This document shows, in pieces, positions 42,227 to 50,974 of a DNA stretch of 64,000 bases; the first letter of the stretch is position 1, and every line of letters starts with the position of its first letter. Made by a program: the position numbers and the translations under genes. Below the pieces are notes generated by a model that ran no database searches, was not told where the DNA came from, and saw only the letters and a list, made by a program, of their open reading frames with translations. Source of the stretch: Kineosporia aurantiaca JCM 3230 (GTDB lineage Bacteria; Actinomycetota; Actinomycetes; Actinomycetales; Kineosporiaceae); assembly GCA_000719025.1 (NCBI GenBank), contig JODP01000005.1, positions 310,001 to 374,000 on the forward strand, given 5' to 3'.

Positions 42227-45200
42227 TCATTCGGCGATGTTCACCGCGGATGCGGCGTCGAGGAGGGCACCGACGCGCAGGCCGAGGTCCTCCGGGTTCT
42301 CCAGCACCCGCTCGAGGCGAAGGCGTTCGTCGTCGATCACGATGCCGGCTCGGAAGAGCAGGTCCTCGCGAGCAGCCTCGATGATCGACCGGACGGTGTC
42401 CTCGCCCAGCAGTTCCTCGACCGCGAGGCGCGCACCCACCGTGGAACCGGGGGTGGTCTCCTCCTCGCCGGCAGTTGCCTCGGCGTTCCCTCCGGCGGTG
42501 GGCCCGGGCTTGCCGGGTGTCCGGGCCGCGCGGTTCCTGGCTGTCCCGGTGACGTTGTGATCCGCGGCCACCGTGAGGACGAACATCACGTCCACCACGG
42601 TCTGCTGGTCCACGCTCAGTTCCGGATGCTCCTCGCGAGCCTTGCTGAGCGCCTCGGTCACCTGCTGGGCCACCTTCTGTCGCCAGTCAGCGACCGGCTT
42701 GGCCAGCAGGCTCTCCCGATCGGCGGGCGTCACCTGATGTCCCCGAGCAGTCAGCAGAGCCGCGCCATAGGGATGCTTGCGCCAGGTAGCGATCACTTGC
42801 TCCATCGCGGCTCGCACGGAGTGATGCACCGAGGCCGAAACAGCCTCACAAACCGTGGTGGTCAGGGGTTGTTCGCTCTGCTCCGGCTGGGTCAGGGCCG
42901 CCCCGATCCGCTGTACCCGGGTCGAGGCGACGCCACCCAGCCGAGAGGCCAGGTCGCCGCGGGCAATGAACTCTTGCCAGTGCGAGAGCACCTGCCCGCT
43001 CATCAGCGATCCGTCGCTGAGCTCATCCAGCATGGAGAAGCGCGCCGGAATGAACACCGCGTCGATCTCTTCCCACAACTGGGACCAGCCGTCGGCCTGG
43101 GCCGCAGCGGCTTTGGCAAGAATCCGGGCGCGGGCCGGGAGGCTGCGCAGGGCGCCTGCGAGGGTCCGCTCGACCACCACCGAGCGCGAGCGCTGGTTGC
43201 CTGCGATCCGGCTCAGCCACTCCCGCAGCGGCCGGACGGTCTTCTCGGGAAGGAACCCGTTCTCCAGCGGAGTCTCCGGCACCGTGAACAGGGCGGCACC
43301 CCCGAGCCCGTTGTCCCGCAGCTTGGTGGCCAGGTGAATCCGCAGCTCCTGCAACGCTTCCGGGGGGACTCGATCGAGGACGACGGCGATGGCCGCCCCG
43401 CGTTCGGCCGCCTGGCTCAGCATCTGCCACGGCGTCGCGTCGGCGTACCGGGCGGCCGTGGTCACGAACACCCAGAGGTCCGCGGCCTGCAGCAACTGCA
43501 CCGCCAGATCCCGGTTGGTCTCGACCAGGCTATCGATGTCCGGGGCGTCGATGATCGCCAGCCCGGGAGCAAGTCCGTCGTAGGGCACCAGCCGAAGGCC
43601 GGTGATCCGGGGAGCATTGGGGTCGATCGGCTGGATCGGCTCCGGGGCCTCCGAGGTGACGCGGGTCAGCCGGGGCAGGATCCGCTGGGAGAGGAACGCC
43701 CCCGAGTCGGCGGGGTGGTGCACCAGAACCGGCGAGCGGGTGGTCGGGCGGAGCACCCCCGAACGACTGACCTCGCGGCCGACGATCGAGTTGGTCAGCG
43801 TCGACTTCCCGGCGCCGGTCGAGCCGCCGATGACCGCGAGGGCCGGCGCATCCGGACGCTGCAACCGCGGCAGGATGTAGTCGTCGAGCTGGCTGAGCAG
43901 GTCCTCGCGCTCGTGCCGAACCGCGGCAACCCCTTCAACATCGAGGATGAGGGGAAGAGTGGCGACCTGCGTACGCAGTCGCTCGACCGCTGCCAGCCGC
44001 TTCGGCACCTGCGCACCACCTCCACCGGAACCAGACTCCGCGACACTGCCAGGACCACCGTCCGCGGCTCCTCGCCCGGACGCACCGCTCACTGCTTCGG
44101 ACCCTACGCCCGCGGCCGAACCGCCGGAGGCTCGCGCCGAGGAAGCTGCACCATCGTTACGAACCACCGGGCCGGCGGCCACGCGTGGCGCAGCCACTTC
44201 AGCTCCGACAGCAGGAACGGGCTGAGCGGCCGAGGCCACCGGGGCCTTCGCCTCGGCGGGATCCACGTCGTTGCTTTCATCGTTCCGAACCCAGGGGCGC
44301 CCCACCGCTCGGTCGCCGAGGTCGGCGGTCGGCGCCGCCGCAAAGGCCGCTACCGCGTCCGGCGCTCCTACCTCGGGGATCGATTCCGGCGCATTCGCAG
44401 GGACAGCCCGGCCGGGCAAGGGCGCAAATCTGTCGTCACCGGGACGTTCCTCGACCGCGGGGGTCTCGACTTCATCGCCGAAGAAGGGGCTACGTACCGG
44501 CTCCAGATCGTCGAACGGCACCGGACCAGCAACAACCGGCGCCGCGCCGTTGCCCGCGGTCGGCGCACCGGCGCCGGAGGCAGCTGCTGGGACGGAAACA
44601 CCGGGGAAGGACTCCGTCACCCTGGGAACCGACCGGTTGGCCCGCACTGCCGGGCCTCTCCCTTCGGCTCCGTCACCGTTGTCCACGACGGCCCGCCCCA
44701 CGGCCGGAGCGAACACGTCGTCCGCAGCGGGATCGTCGGCCGCCTCTTGGTCAGCCTCGTGAAGGCCGTCGGCCAGCGCTCCGACCCCGCCCGCCATCGC
44801 GGACCAGTCGAGCGGCACGTCCGGCTCAGCGACACCGGATCCCCCGGTTCCCTCAGCCCTGCCCATCATTGCCTCCAGGCCACTCCGCGCTCGTGCGACG
44901 GATGCAGCGAGACCGGCCAGATCCGCATGACCGAGCACTCCGGCGCGGTCATGCGTCCCAGCGTCATCAGTTTTTCCGGAGCCCTCAGAAACCCCGGCCT
45001 TGCCCACAGCCTCGGCCCCACTACTGCCGAACTTTCCGACACCGCGCACACCATCGCTGGGCCCGCCACCGGCCGCACCTCCACCGGGCACGCCTCCGCC
45101 GGGCACAGCACGACCAGGGACACCGCCGCCGGGAACACCGCGGCCAAGAACACCCGGACCAGTCGGATCTCCGCCGAGCGAAGCCGCACCGCCCAGCCCG

Positions 45201-46213
45201 TGACCTTCGCCGAAGCCGGCTACACCGGCCCCGGTTCCCCGCCCCGAACCCGTTCCAGAACCGGACCCGGAAGCAGCCCCGTGAGCAGCCCCGGAACCGG
45301 TCTTGACACCCGCCCCAGAAGCAGCTCCAGGAACAGCCCCAGCGACACCGAACCCGGAAGGACCCGAACCGGTGGATGGCGAGGCCGCCCGAGTCACACG
45401 GCCGGCCAGATCAGCCCTACCGGCAAGATCCGCCCGGCCGACCGAAGCAGCCCAGTCGACCGAGCCTCCGCCGCCCACCGAACTACCTCCGGACGGGTCG
45501 GAACTGCCGGGCGAGGTGGAATTGCCGGGCAAGACCGAGGCCCCAGGCGAAACAAGCCGACCGGCAGCATCGCCAGAAGGCCCACTACCGAGAGGCATAT
45601 CCCCCGGAGCGGCACTCCCAGCAACAGCACCCTGCGACACCCCAAAACCGTCAGCCCCGAACGCATCACCAGACGAAACAGAACCCCCTGGCGCAACGGC
45701 ACCGACATCAGCACCCGAAACAGCCCGACCACGCGGAGACGCATCTCCAGCAAACCCGAAAACATCAGGCGTGGAGGCATTTTTCCGAGAACCGAACCGA
45801 CCCAGACCGTCATCCGGACCGCCCGGACCCCCAACCGGCGACCCCACACCTGGAATCCAAACCCCACCAGTAGGCGCCGAAGCACCGGACGTAGGAGCCG
45901 CCCCGGAGTCCCGCGAAGGACGCTCGTAGGACCCCGTCTCAGAAACGTCCCCACCGGCCACCGTGGGCTCAGGGCCAAGGCTCTTCTCGATCTCGCCGAG
46001 GTCCACCGCCCGAGCCGGGAATCCGGTCATCCAGGCGCCCGGCCCCAGGTCACCCTCGACGGCCCAGGCCGGGGCGGAGGCCCCAGAGCCGGACTCGGCC
46101 CGGTCCGGACGACGCTGCCCACTGCCACCACGCTCGCCGGCTCCGGGATCGTCCGTGCGGCGGTCATCTTGTGCCGGGCTCACAGCGCCGTCCACCTCCC
46201 TGTCGTCCGCCAC
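42227..46213 (-). CDS. Dynamin-like GTPase with very long low-complexity N-terminus
   Basis: A protein of 1,328 residues. Residues 1 to about 730 are Gly/Ser/Ala/Pro-rich and presumably disordered, with collagen-like GGGVPGRAVPGGGVPGGG near residues 360-380. The conserved part follows: VPKRLAAVERLRTQVATLPLIL, G1 AVIGGSTGAGKSTLTNSIVG (about residue 794), LRPTTRSPVLVHHP, G3 IIDAPDIDS and a degenerate G4 VVLDRVP. A long helical C-terminus ends at NIAE. GTP-driven membrane or cytoskeletal work with the next gene's product is likely. The GTG at 46213 is the track-compatible start; GTG at 46183, with AGGGAGG upstream, is an alternative. A long open frame on the opposite strand is an artefact of the GC bias. 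Confidence 0.8.
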   Translation of the reverse strand: MADDREVDGAVSPAQDDRRTDDPGAGERGGSGQRRPDRAESGSGASAPAWAVEGDLGPGAWMTGFPARAVDLGEIEKSLGPEPTVAGGDVSETGSYERPSRDSGAAPTSGASAPTGGVWIPGVGSPVGGPGGPDDGLGRFGSRKNASTPDVFGFAGDASPRGRAVSGADVGAVAPGGSVSSGDAFGADGFGVSQGAVAGSAAPGDMPLGSGPSGDAAGRLVSPGASVLPGNSTSPGSSDPSGGSSVGGGGSVDWAASVGRADLAGRADLAGRVTRAASPSTGSGPSGFGVAGAVPGAASGAGVKTGSGAAHGAASGSGSGTGSGRGTGAGVAGFGEGHGLGGAASLGGDPTGPGVLGRGVPGGGVPGRAVPGGGVPGGGAAGGGPSDGVRGVGKFGSSGAEAVGKAGVSEGSGKTDDAGTHDRAGVLGHADLAGLAASVARARSGLEAMMGRAEGTGGSGVAEPDVPLDWSAMAGGVGALADGLHEADQEAADDPAADDVFAPAVGRAVVDNGDGAEGRGPAVRANRSVPRVTESFPGVSVPAAASGAGAPTAGNGAAPVVAGPVPFDDLEPVRSPFFGDEVETPAVEERPGDDRFAPLPGRAVPANAPESIPEVGAPDAVAAFAAAPTADLGDRAVGRPWVRNDESNDVDPAEAKAPVASAAQPVPAVGAEVAAPRVAAGPVVRNDGAASSARASGGSAAGVGSEAVSGASGRGAADGGPGSVAESGSGGGGAQVPKRLAAVERLRTQVATLPLILDVEGVAAVRHEREDLLSQLDDYILPRLQRPDAPALAVIGGSTGAGKSTLTNSIVGREVSRSGVLRPTTRSPVLVHHPADSGAFLSQRILPRLTRVTSEAPEPIQPIDPNAPRITGLRLVPYDGLAPGLAIIDAPDIDSLVETNRDLAVQLLQAADLWVFVTTAARYADATPWQMLSQAAERGAAIAVVLDRVPPEALQELRIHLATKLRDNGLGGAALFTVPETPLENGFLPEKTVRPLREWLSRIAGNQRSRSVVVERTLAGALRSLPARARILAKAAAAQADGWSQLWEEIDAVFIPARFSMLDELSDGSLMSGQVLSHWQEFIARGDLASRLGGVASTRVQRIGAALTQPEQSEQPLTTTVCEAVSASVHHSVRAAMEQVIATWRKHPYGAALLTARGHQVTPADRESLLAKPVADWRQKVAQQVTEALSKAREEHPELSVDQQTVVDVMFVLTVAADHNVTGTARNRAARTPGKPGPTAGGNAEATAGEEETTPGSTVGARLAVEELLGEDTVRSIIEAAREDLLFRAGIVIDDERLRLERVLENPEDLGLRVGALLDAASAVNIAE

Positions 46214-46657
46214 GTCGCCGTCCTGACGACCGGATACAATACGTTCCGTCGACCAAAGATAACTAATTGTTCAATACCCGGGGAAGAGCCGTCCCGACGC
46301 ACTCTTCGCCCCTATGTTTACTGGTTTCCCGTCGACAACATGGCGAACCCACGCCGAAACCTTCGAATGGCCGTACCCGGACCGGGGCGCCTGGGATTCG
46401 GGGAATGCAGTCCCTGGTCGGTCGATAAACTCTTTGCATTCATTCACATACTCTTGGTCACGACTTCTTTATTAGCCAGGCCAATCTCCCACACCGCCCC
46501 GACTAGGCAAAAGTACGGTTCGTACCTTTTAGCCACTGCCCCTCGACGCGGTCATTCCATATTCCCTTCACCAGACCCGACGCGCCGGTATCATCTTGTG
46601 CGGGGGTCAGCGAACGAGGCGCCGAGAGCATCGGCGCCTTGGACAGCGAGTCCCCAG
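46214..46657. other. AT-richer intergenic region with hairpin and tRNA promoter
   Basis: This 444-bp gap has visibly lower GC than its surroundings, with runs such as AAAGATAACTAATTGTTCAATAC near 46255. It holds the likely promoter of the GTPase pair (minus strand, around TATTGTAT) and a palindrome GGCAAAAGTAC-GGTTC-GTACCTTTTAGCC at 46506-46534 that could be a terminator or operator. I see no gene in it. Confidence 0.5.
46567..46594 (+). promoter_or_regulatory. Probable promoter of tRNA-Arg
   Basis: TTCACC (46567-46572) and TATCAT (46589-46594) are separated by 16 bases. They lie about 63 bp before the tRNA 5' end, suitable for a short leader. The boxes match the sigma-70-type consensus only partly. 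Confidence 0.4.
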
Positions 46658-46733
46658 GCGCTCGTAGCTCAGCGGATAGAGCAACAGACTTCTAATCTGT
46701 CGGTCGCAGGTTCAAATCCTGCCGGGCGCACCA
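46658..46733 (+). tRNA. tRNA-Arg (anticodon TCT)
   Basis: The cloverleaf is complete. Acceptor GCGCTCG pairs with CGGGCGC, the D arm is GCTC...GAGC, the anticodon stem ACAGA/TCTGT encloses loop CTTCTAA with anticodon TCT at 46691-46693, and the T arm is GCAGG-TTCAAAT-CCTGC. The discriminator is A and CCA is encoded (46731-46733). Confidence 0.97.
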
Positions 46734-46990
46734 GCATCACCCGTCCCCAGGCTCGCACCGCTCACCGGTTCCAACCGGCCCGGCCGTGGCCCGAGCAAGC
46801 GCCCCGCCCACCCCGCACACAGCCCCCAGGTGCCGGACCCGGCAATGCCCAGGCCTCATCGACAGACCTGCCGTGCACAGCCTGGGCGCTACCCCATACC
46901 CTTACCAACCGGGCAAACAGCGCAGCCTTCGACCGAACGGGCGGTCGGAGAACCGTCGGCGGGGCGGTTCCGGAACGATCTTCGTTACTG

Positions 46991-48241
46991 ATGGGAGACT
47001 CAAGGTCATCGGCCGCCGAACGGTGGCATCATCACTCCTCTGTGCCGATCTCGGGGCGAACCGTCCCGACCGACCTCCGACGGGCAGCCGGCGTGCCATC
47101 ACGATCCGACGAAGCAACCGCCAGATCCGATGAGGCGACAGCGAGGATCCAGAGCCTCGCTGCGGTGGCGCGCGCCCTCGGCCGGTCGATCCGGCTGGAT
47201 CAGATGCTGGAGCTGGCCAGCGAGTCGGCGCTGGTCGCCCTCGGCGCGAGCAGCATCTCGATCAGCCGTCTCCGGCCGGGCACGAGCACGCTCCAGACCC
47301 TGATCAACGTCGGCGACCTGGCTCCGGAAGAGGACCGCTGGCCGACCGACGAGACGTACCACTTCGACGACTACCCCCAGGCCCGCCAGGTGCTGTCCGA
47401 CCTCAAGGTCTGGGTCACCGATGTGGACGACCCACTGGCCGATTCCGTCGAGGTGGCTCTGCTGAGCAAGCTGGGCAAGCGCACCGCGCTGGCCGCCCCC
47501 TTAATCGTCGACGGTCAGCTCTGGGGCGAGTTCTACGCGACCCGCCATCGCCGGCTCACCCCGTTCTCTCCCCTCGACCTCGCCTACACCGAGGCCCTCT
47601 GCGCGATCCTTGCCGGGGCGCTGTCCCGGGCGATTCACTTCGAGGCTCTGGAGCAACTCGCCTTTCGCGATCCTCTGACCGGCCTGGCCAACCGGCGGGC
47701 CCTCGACGACGCCGCCGCGGTCGCCCTCCAGCACCGTCGCTCCCCTCGGCCGGAAGCCGCCGGCCCCTTGTCCGGCTTCACACCGGAGTACGACGGCCGG
47801 CCCCGGAACCGGTCCGGCTCCGAGGCCGCAGCCCGTCGGGTCTCGGCGGTGGCAGTCGACGTGAACGGCCTCAAGCGGGTCAACGACACCTTCGGCCACG
47901 CTGCCGGTGACCAGTTGCTGACCTCGGTCGCCCGGTTGCTCGTCCAGCACTTCTCTCCGCTGATCGGCAGCATGATCGCCCGGATCGGCGGCGACGAGTT
48001 CGTCGTCCTGGTGCCCAACCATTCGGTGCAGGCGGTGGTGACCTGCGCCGACGCGCTGTGTGCAGCGGCGGCTGAACTACCCGCGGGCGCTGGGGTCTCC
48101 TGCGGGGTGGCCAGTACGACGCGCGCCTGGCCGCATCTGGCCGCTACCGATCTGTTCCGCGCCGCCGATCAGGCCCAGTACGAGGCCAAGCACCGGGGCA
48201 GCCGAACCGCGGTGCTGTCCACCTCACTGATCGACGACTAA
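46991..48241 (+). CDS. GAF-GGDEF diguanylate cyclase
   Basis: A protein of 416 residues. A GAF-like sensor domain covers about 55-215 (IRLDQMLELASESALVALGASSISISRL ... TALAAPLIVDGQLWGEFYATRHRRLTPF). The GGDEF domain covers about 220-410 (FRDPLTGLANRRALDD, AVDVNGLKRVNDTFGHAAGDQLL, MIARIGGDEFVVLVPN). The active-site GGDEF is intact, so c-di-GMP synthesis from two GTP is expected. The RxxD inhibitory site five residues upstream is absent. A 50-residue insertion lies between the first strand and the substrate-binding helix. The ATG at 46991 is used, but the ribosome site is weak and a later GTG (47093) is possible. It is convergent with an EAL protein, only 13 bp apart. Confidence 0.85.
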   Translation: MGDSRSSAAERWHHHSSVPISGRTVPTDLRRAAGVPSRSDEATARSDEATARIQSLAAVARALGRSIRLDQMLELASESALVALGASSISISRLRPGTSTLQTLINVGDLAPEEDRWPTDETYHFDDYPQARQVLSDLKVWVTDVDDPLADSVEVALLSKLGKRTALAAPLIVDGQLWGEFYATRHRRLTPFSPLDLAYTEALCAILAGALSRAIHFEALEQLAFRDPLTGLANRRALDDAAAVALQHRRSPRPEAAGPLSGFTPEYDGRPRNRSGSEAAARRVSAVAVDVNGLKRVNDTFGHAAGDQLLTSVARLLVQHFSPLIGSMIARIGGDEFVVLVPNHSVQAVVTCADALCAAAAELPAGAGVSCGVASTTRAWPHLAATDLFRAADQAQYEAKHRGSRTAVLSTSLIDD

Positions 48242-48254
48242 CCCCAGCCGCAGG

Positions 48255-49451
48255 TCAGGCCGCGGGCAGGTCCGCCGGACGCCCGACGATGAACCCCTGC
48301 CCGAAGGGCACGCCGAGCGAGCGCAGAGTCTGGAGCTCGCCGTCGGTCTCAATACCCTCCGCCACCAGCGCGACCTTGGCCTCGAGGGCAAAGCCGACCA
48401 GGCTCCGGGTCAGGGCCAGACGCATCGGATCCTGGTCCACCCCCCGGACGATCTCGATGTCCAGCTTCATCACCGAGGGCCGCAGCTTGAGCAGGTGCAC
48501 GAAGTTGGCGAACCCCGCGCCGGCATCGTCCACCACGATCTCGACCCCGGCCCGGCGCAGGTGCTCCAGCGGCTCGGACAGCGAGGCGTAGTCCCGCACC
48601 TGGGTGTGCTCGGTGATCTCCACGCTCAGCGGATAGTGCGCGTGACGCAGCACGAGTTCGACGACGCTCGGCGTCATCAGGGCCTCGGCGGAGAGATTGA
48701 CGTTGAGCCGGCCACCGGCCGGCATGGCAGGAAGCTGCTGCAGCGCAGAACGCATGGTGAGCAGCTCCAGCTGGACCCCGACCCCAGCCCGGCTGGCCGC
48801 TTCGAAGGCGTGCGCCGGGGTCGGGAAGCCCGGGTCGTCGAACCGGGCCAGCGCCTCGTAACCGACCACGCCGCCGTGTTCCAGGTTGACGATCGGCTGG
48901 TAGACCATGCGGAACCGGGCGCCGTCGAGGGCCTCGTGGATCCGCCCGGACTCGCCGAGCGGACCCCGCCGCACCTGCTCGTTGACCACTTCGGCGAGCA
49001 GCGCGAGGAACTGGGTGGCCCGTTCGTCCAGCCCCGGGGTGCCGACGCCACTGGCGCAGATCAGGAGAAGACCGGCTCCGATCGGGGCCGCCGCGTAGGA
49101 GCCGACCCCGTGAGCACGGGTGGCCGGCAGGTCGCGGGTGACCGGGTGCCAGTGCGTGTCGGCGAGGTGGGCCGGAACCGTGCCCGCCAGGATGCGCTGG
49201 GTGTAGCTGCCCTCGGCCGGCAGCCGCTGGTCGAGCAGGAAGTTCAGCGTGGTCTGCCCGCAGTCGACAGCCCGCAGCACGACCTGGTCGCGGATCACCT
49301 CGACGACGGCGGCCAGCTCCATGCCCAGGTGTACCCGGGCCAGTCGCAGCAGGCGCCGGATCTCCAGGTCCTCACCGGAAACCCGGGGGCGCGGAAAGGA
49401 CGGCGCAGAAGCCGTCTCGGTGCTTTCCAATGTTCCGCCCCATCCCGGCAC
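48255..49451 (-). CDS. GAF-EAL c-di-GMP phosphodiesterase-like protein
   Basis: A protein of about 398 residues. A GAF-like region covers about 25-165. The EAL domain covers about 170-395. Visible catalytic elements are VGYEALARF (EAL), LNVNLSAEAL (Asn), VEITEHTQV (Glu), VVDDAGAGFANF (the metal-binding DD), KLDIEIVRG (Lys, Asp), LVAEGIET (Glu) and GQGFIVGRP. Loop 6, normally DDFGTG, reads DDAGAG, a change that can affect dimerisation and activity. Hydrolysis of c-di-GMP to pGpG is likely but not assured. The start is uncertain; the GTG at 49451 is chosen, TTG at 49433 follows GGGGCGG, and the frame is open to 49601. Confidence 0.78.
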   Translation of the reverse strand: MPGWGGTLESTETASAPSFPRPRVSGEDLEIRRLLRLARVHLGMELAAVVEVIRDQVVLRAVDCGQTTLNFLLDQRLPAEGSYTQRILAGTVPAHLADTHWHPVTRDLPATRAHGVGSYAAAPIGAGLLLICASGVGTPGLDERATQFLALLAEVVNEQVRRGPLGESGRIHEALDGARFRMVYQPIVNLEHGGVVGYEALARFDDPGFPTPAHAFEAASRAGVGVQLELLTMRSALQQLPAMPAGGRLNVNLSAEALMTPSVVELVLRHAHYPLSVEITEHTQVRDYASLSEPLEHLRRAGVEIVVDDAGAGFANFVHLLKLRPSVMKLDIEIVRGVDQDPMRLALTRSLVGFALEAKVALVAEGIETDGELQTLRSLGVPFGQGFIVGRPADLPAA

Positions 49452-49828
49452 TTCGGCGCGCTGTCGTTGACCCAGCTCGATTTTACGGGAGCAAACGTGA
49501 CGTTTCCGGGGTCGGCAATTCAGCCGTCCCTGGACACGCGATTTGTGCGCCGGACCCGTGTCAGGATTTCCCGTCGAATCCTGCCATATCGCACCTTCCA
49601 CCCCACCCGGAACAACTGTGATTTATACCACTGGTCACACCCCCGGGCCAACCTCCGTCACTCCCGGTTCCCGAGCGGTCCGTCGAGTAGGTGGTTCCCC
49701 CTGAATTATGGACGTCCGTCAGCACGGAGCTTCCCCGTCGCCTTCGCGACCCGGAAGATTGTCGGTGGCCGCCCCTACGCTTGCCGGCAGATGGACGACG
49801 CGGCCGTCGATGCGAAGGGGAATCGCAG
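49452..49828. other. Divergent intergenic region between EAL and sigma-factor genes
   Basis: The 377-bp gap between two divergent genes holds the 5' leaders of both. I see no RNA gene. It is slightly AT-richer around 49600-49640 and 49700 (CCCCCTGAATTATGG). The only clear signal is the ribosome site GAAGGGG (49814-49820) of the sigma factor. Confidence 0.4.
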
Positions 49829-50974
49829 ATGAGCGAGGTCAGGACTGCGGGGAGCACCACTCTCCACGTCGACCGGCAGGGCACCGGGGAAGGAGACACC
49901 GCTCCCGGGGGGCATGACGCCCGCGAGCTGGAACCGTTCCGCACCGAGCTGACCGCCTACGCCTACCGCATGCTCGGCTCCGCCTTCGAGGCGGAGGACG
50001 CCGTGCAGGAGGCGATGATCCGCGGCTGGCGCGGTCTCGACCGCTTCGAGGGCCGTTCCGCCCTGCGCTCCTGGATGTACCGGATCACCACCAACGTCTG
50101 CCTCGACCTGCTGAAAGGCCGTGAGCGCCGGGCCCTGCCGATGGATCTGGGGCCGTCCCAGAAGACCGCCGAGGTGGTGCTCAGCGAGCCGCTCGGGGAG
50201 GCCACCTGGATCCAGCCGATCCCGGACGGCCGGGTGCTGGACCACACCGCCGACCCGGCCGAGGCCGCGGTCCAGCGCGAGACCGTGCAGCTGGCCTTCA
50301 TCGCCCTGCTCCAGAACCTGCCGCCCCGCCAGCGCGTCGTGCTGATCTTACGCGAGGTGCTGCAATGGCGGGCCTCCGAGGTGGCCGAGCTGCTGGGCAC
50401 GACCGTGGCTTCGGTGAACAGCGCCCTGCAGCGCGCCCGGGCCACTCTCGCCACCGAGGACAGCACCCCGGAGGAGGCGATCGCCAAGGCCACCGCCGGA
50501 GCCCGGGCGGGCTCCCTGACCGGCTCACTCGCCGGCCCCCGGTCCGCGTCGCCCGAGGGTTCCACCGCCCCCGACCCGGAGGGCTCCCCGGGCAGCGAGG
50601 GCGATGCGGCCCAGCTGCTGCGGCGCTACCTCGAGGTGTTCGAGAACTACGACATGGAAGGCCTGGTCGCGCTGCTGCACGAAGACGCGACCATGTCGAT
50701 GCCGCCGCTGGACCTGTGGCTGAGCGGCCCGGAAGAGATCGTCGCCTGGATGACCGGCCCGGGCCACGAGTGCCAGGGTTCCCGGCTGCTGCCCACCGCG
50801 GCCAACGGCATGCCTGCCTTCGGCCAGTACCGGGTCGATCCCCAGGGCGGCTGGGCTCCGTGGAGTCTGCAGGTGCTCCAGGTCGTCGACGGCCGGATCA
50901 CGGAGATGACCACCTTCCTCGACACCCCCACCCTGTTCCCGTACTTCGGTCTCCCGGCCCGGCTCGACGAGTGA
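49829..50974 (+). CDS. RNA polymerase sigma-70 factor, ECF type with SnoaL-like C-terminus
   Basis: A protein of 381 residues. Region 2 is TELTAYAYRMLGSAFEAEDAVQEAMIRGWRGLDRFEGRSALRSWMYRITTNVCLDLLK (about 33-90). Region 4 is LLQNLPPRQRVVLILREVLQWRASEVAELLGTTVASVNSALQRAR (about 158-203). A Pro/Ser/Gly linker follows, then a SnoaL-like domain (about 255-375; LLRRYLEVFENYDMEGLVALLHEDATMSMPPLDLWLSG). This layout is that of the SigG/TIGR02960 group, in which the C-terminal domain replaces an anti-sigma factor in control. The ATG at 49829 has GAAGGGG 8 bases before it. It overlaps the next gene by four bases (GTGA). Confidence 0.9.
   Translation: MSEVRTAGSTTLHVDRQGTGEGDTAPGGHDARELEPFRTELTAYAYRMLGSAFEAEDAVQEAMIRGWRGLDRFEGRSALRSWMYRITTNVCLDLLKGRERRALPMDLGPSQKTAEVVLSEPLGEATWIQPIPDGRVLDHTADPAEAAVQRETVQLAFIALLQNLPPRQRVVLILREVLQWRASEVAELLGTTVASVNSALQRARATLATEDSTPEEAIAKATAGARAGSLTGSLAGPRSASPEGSTAPDPEGSPGSEGDAAQLLRRYLEVFENYDMEGLVALLHEDATMSMPPLDLWLSGPEEIVAWMTGPGHECQGSRLLPTAANGMPAFGQYRVDPQGGWAPWSLQVLQVVDGRITEMTTFLDTPTLFPYFGLPARLDE

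Noticed and set aside
42557..46990. A plus-strand frame of about 1,480 codons joined to the GGDEF gene
   Set aside because: It is antisense to the dynamin-like gene, passes through the tRNA-Arg gene, and shows no domain. It is open only because of high GC and the low-complexity codons on the minus strand. The real GGDEF gene begins near 46991.
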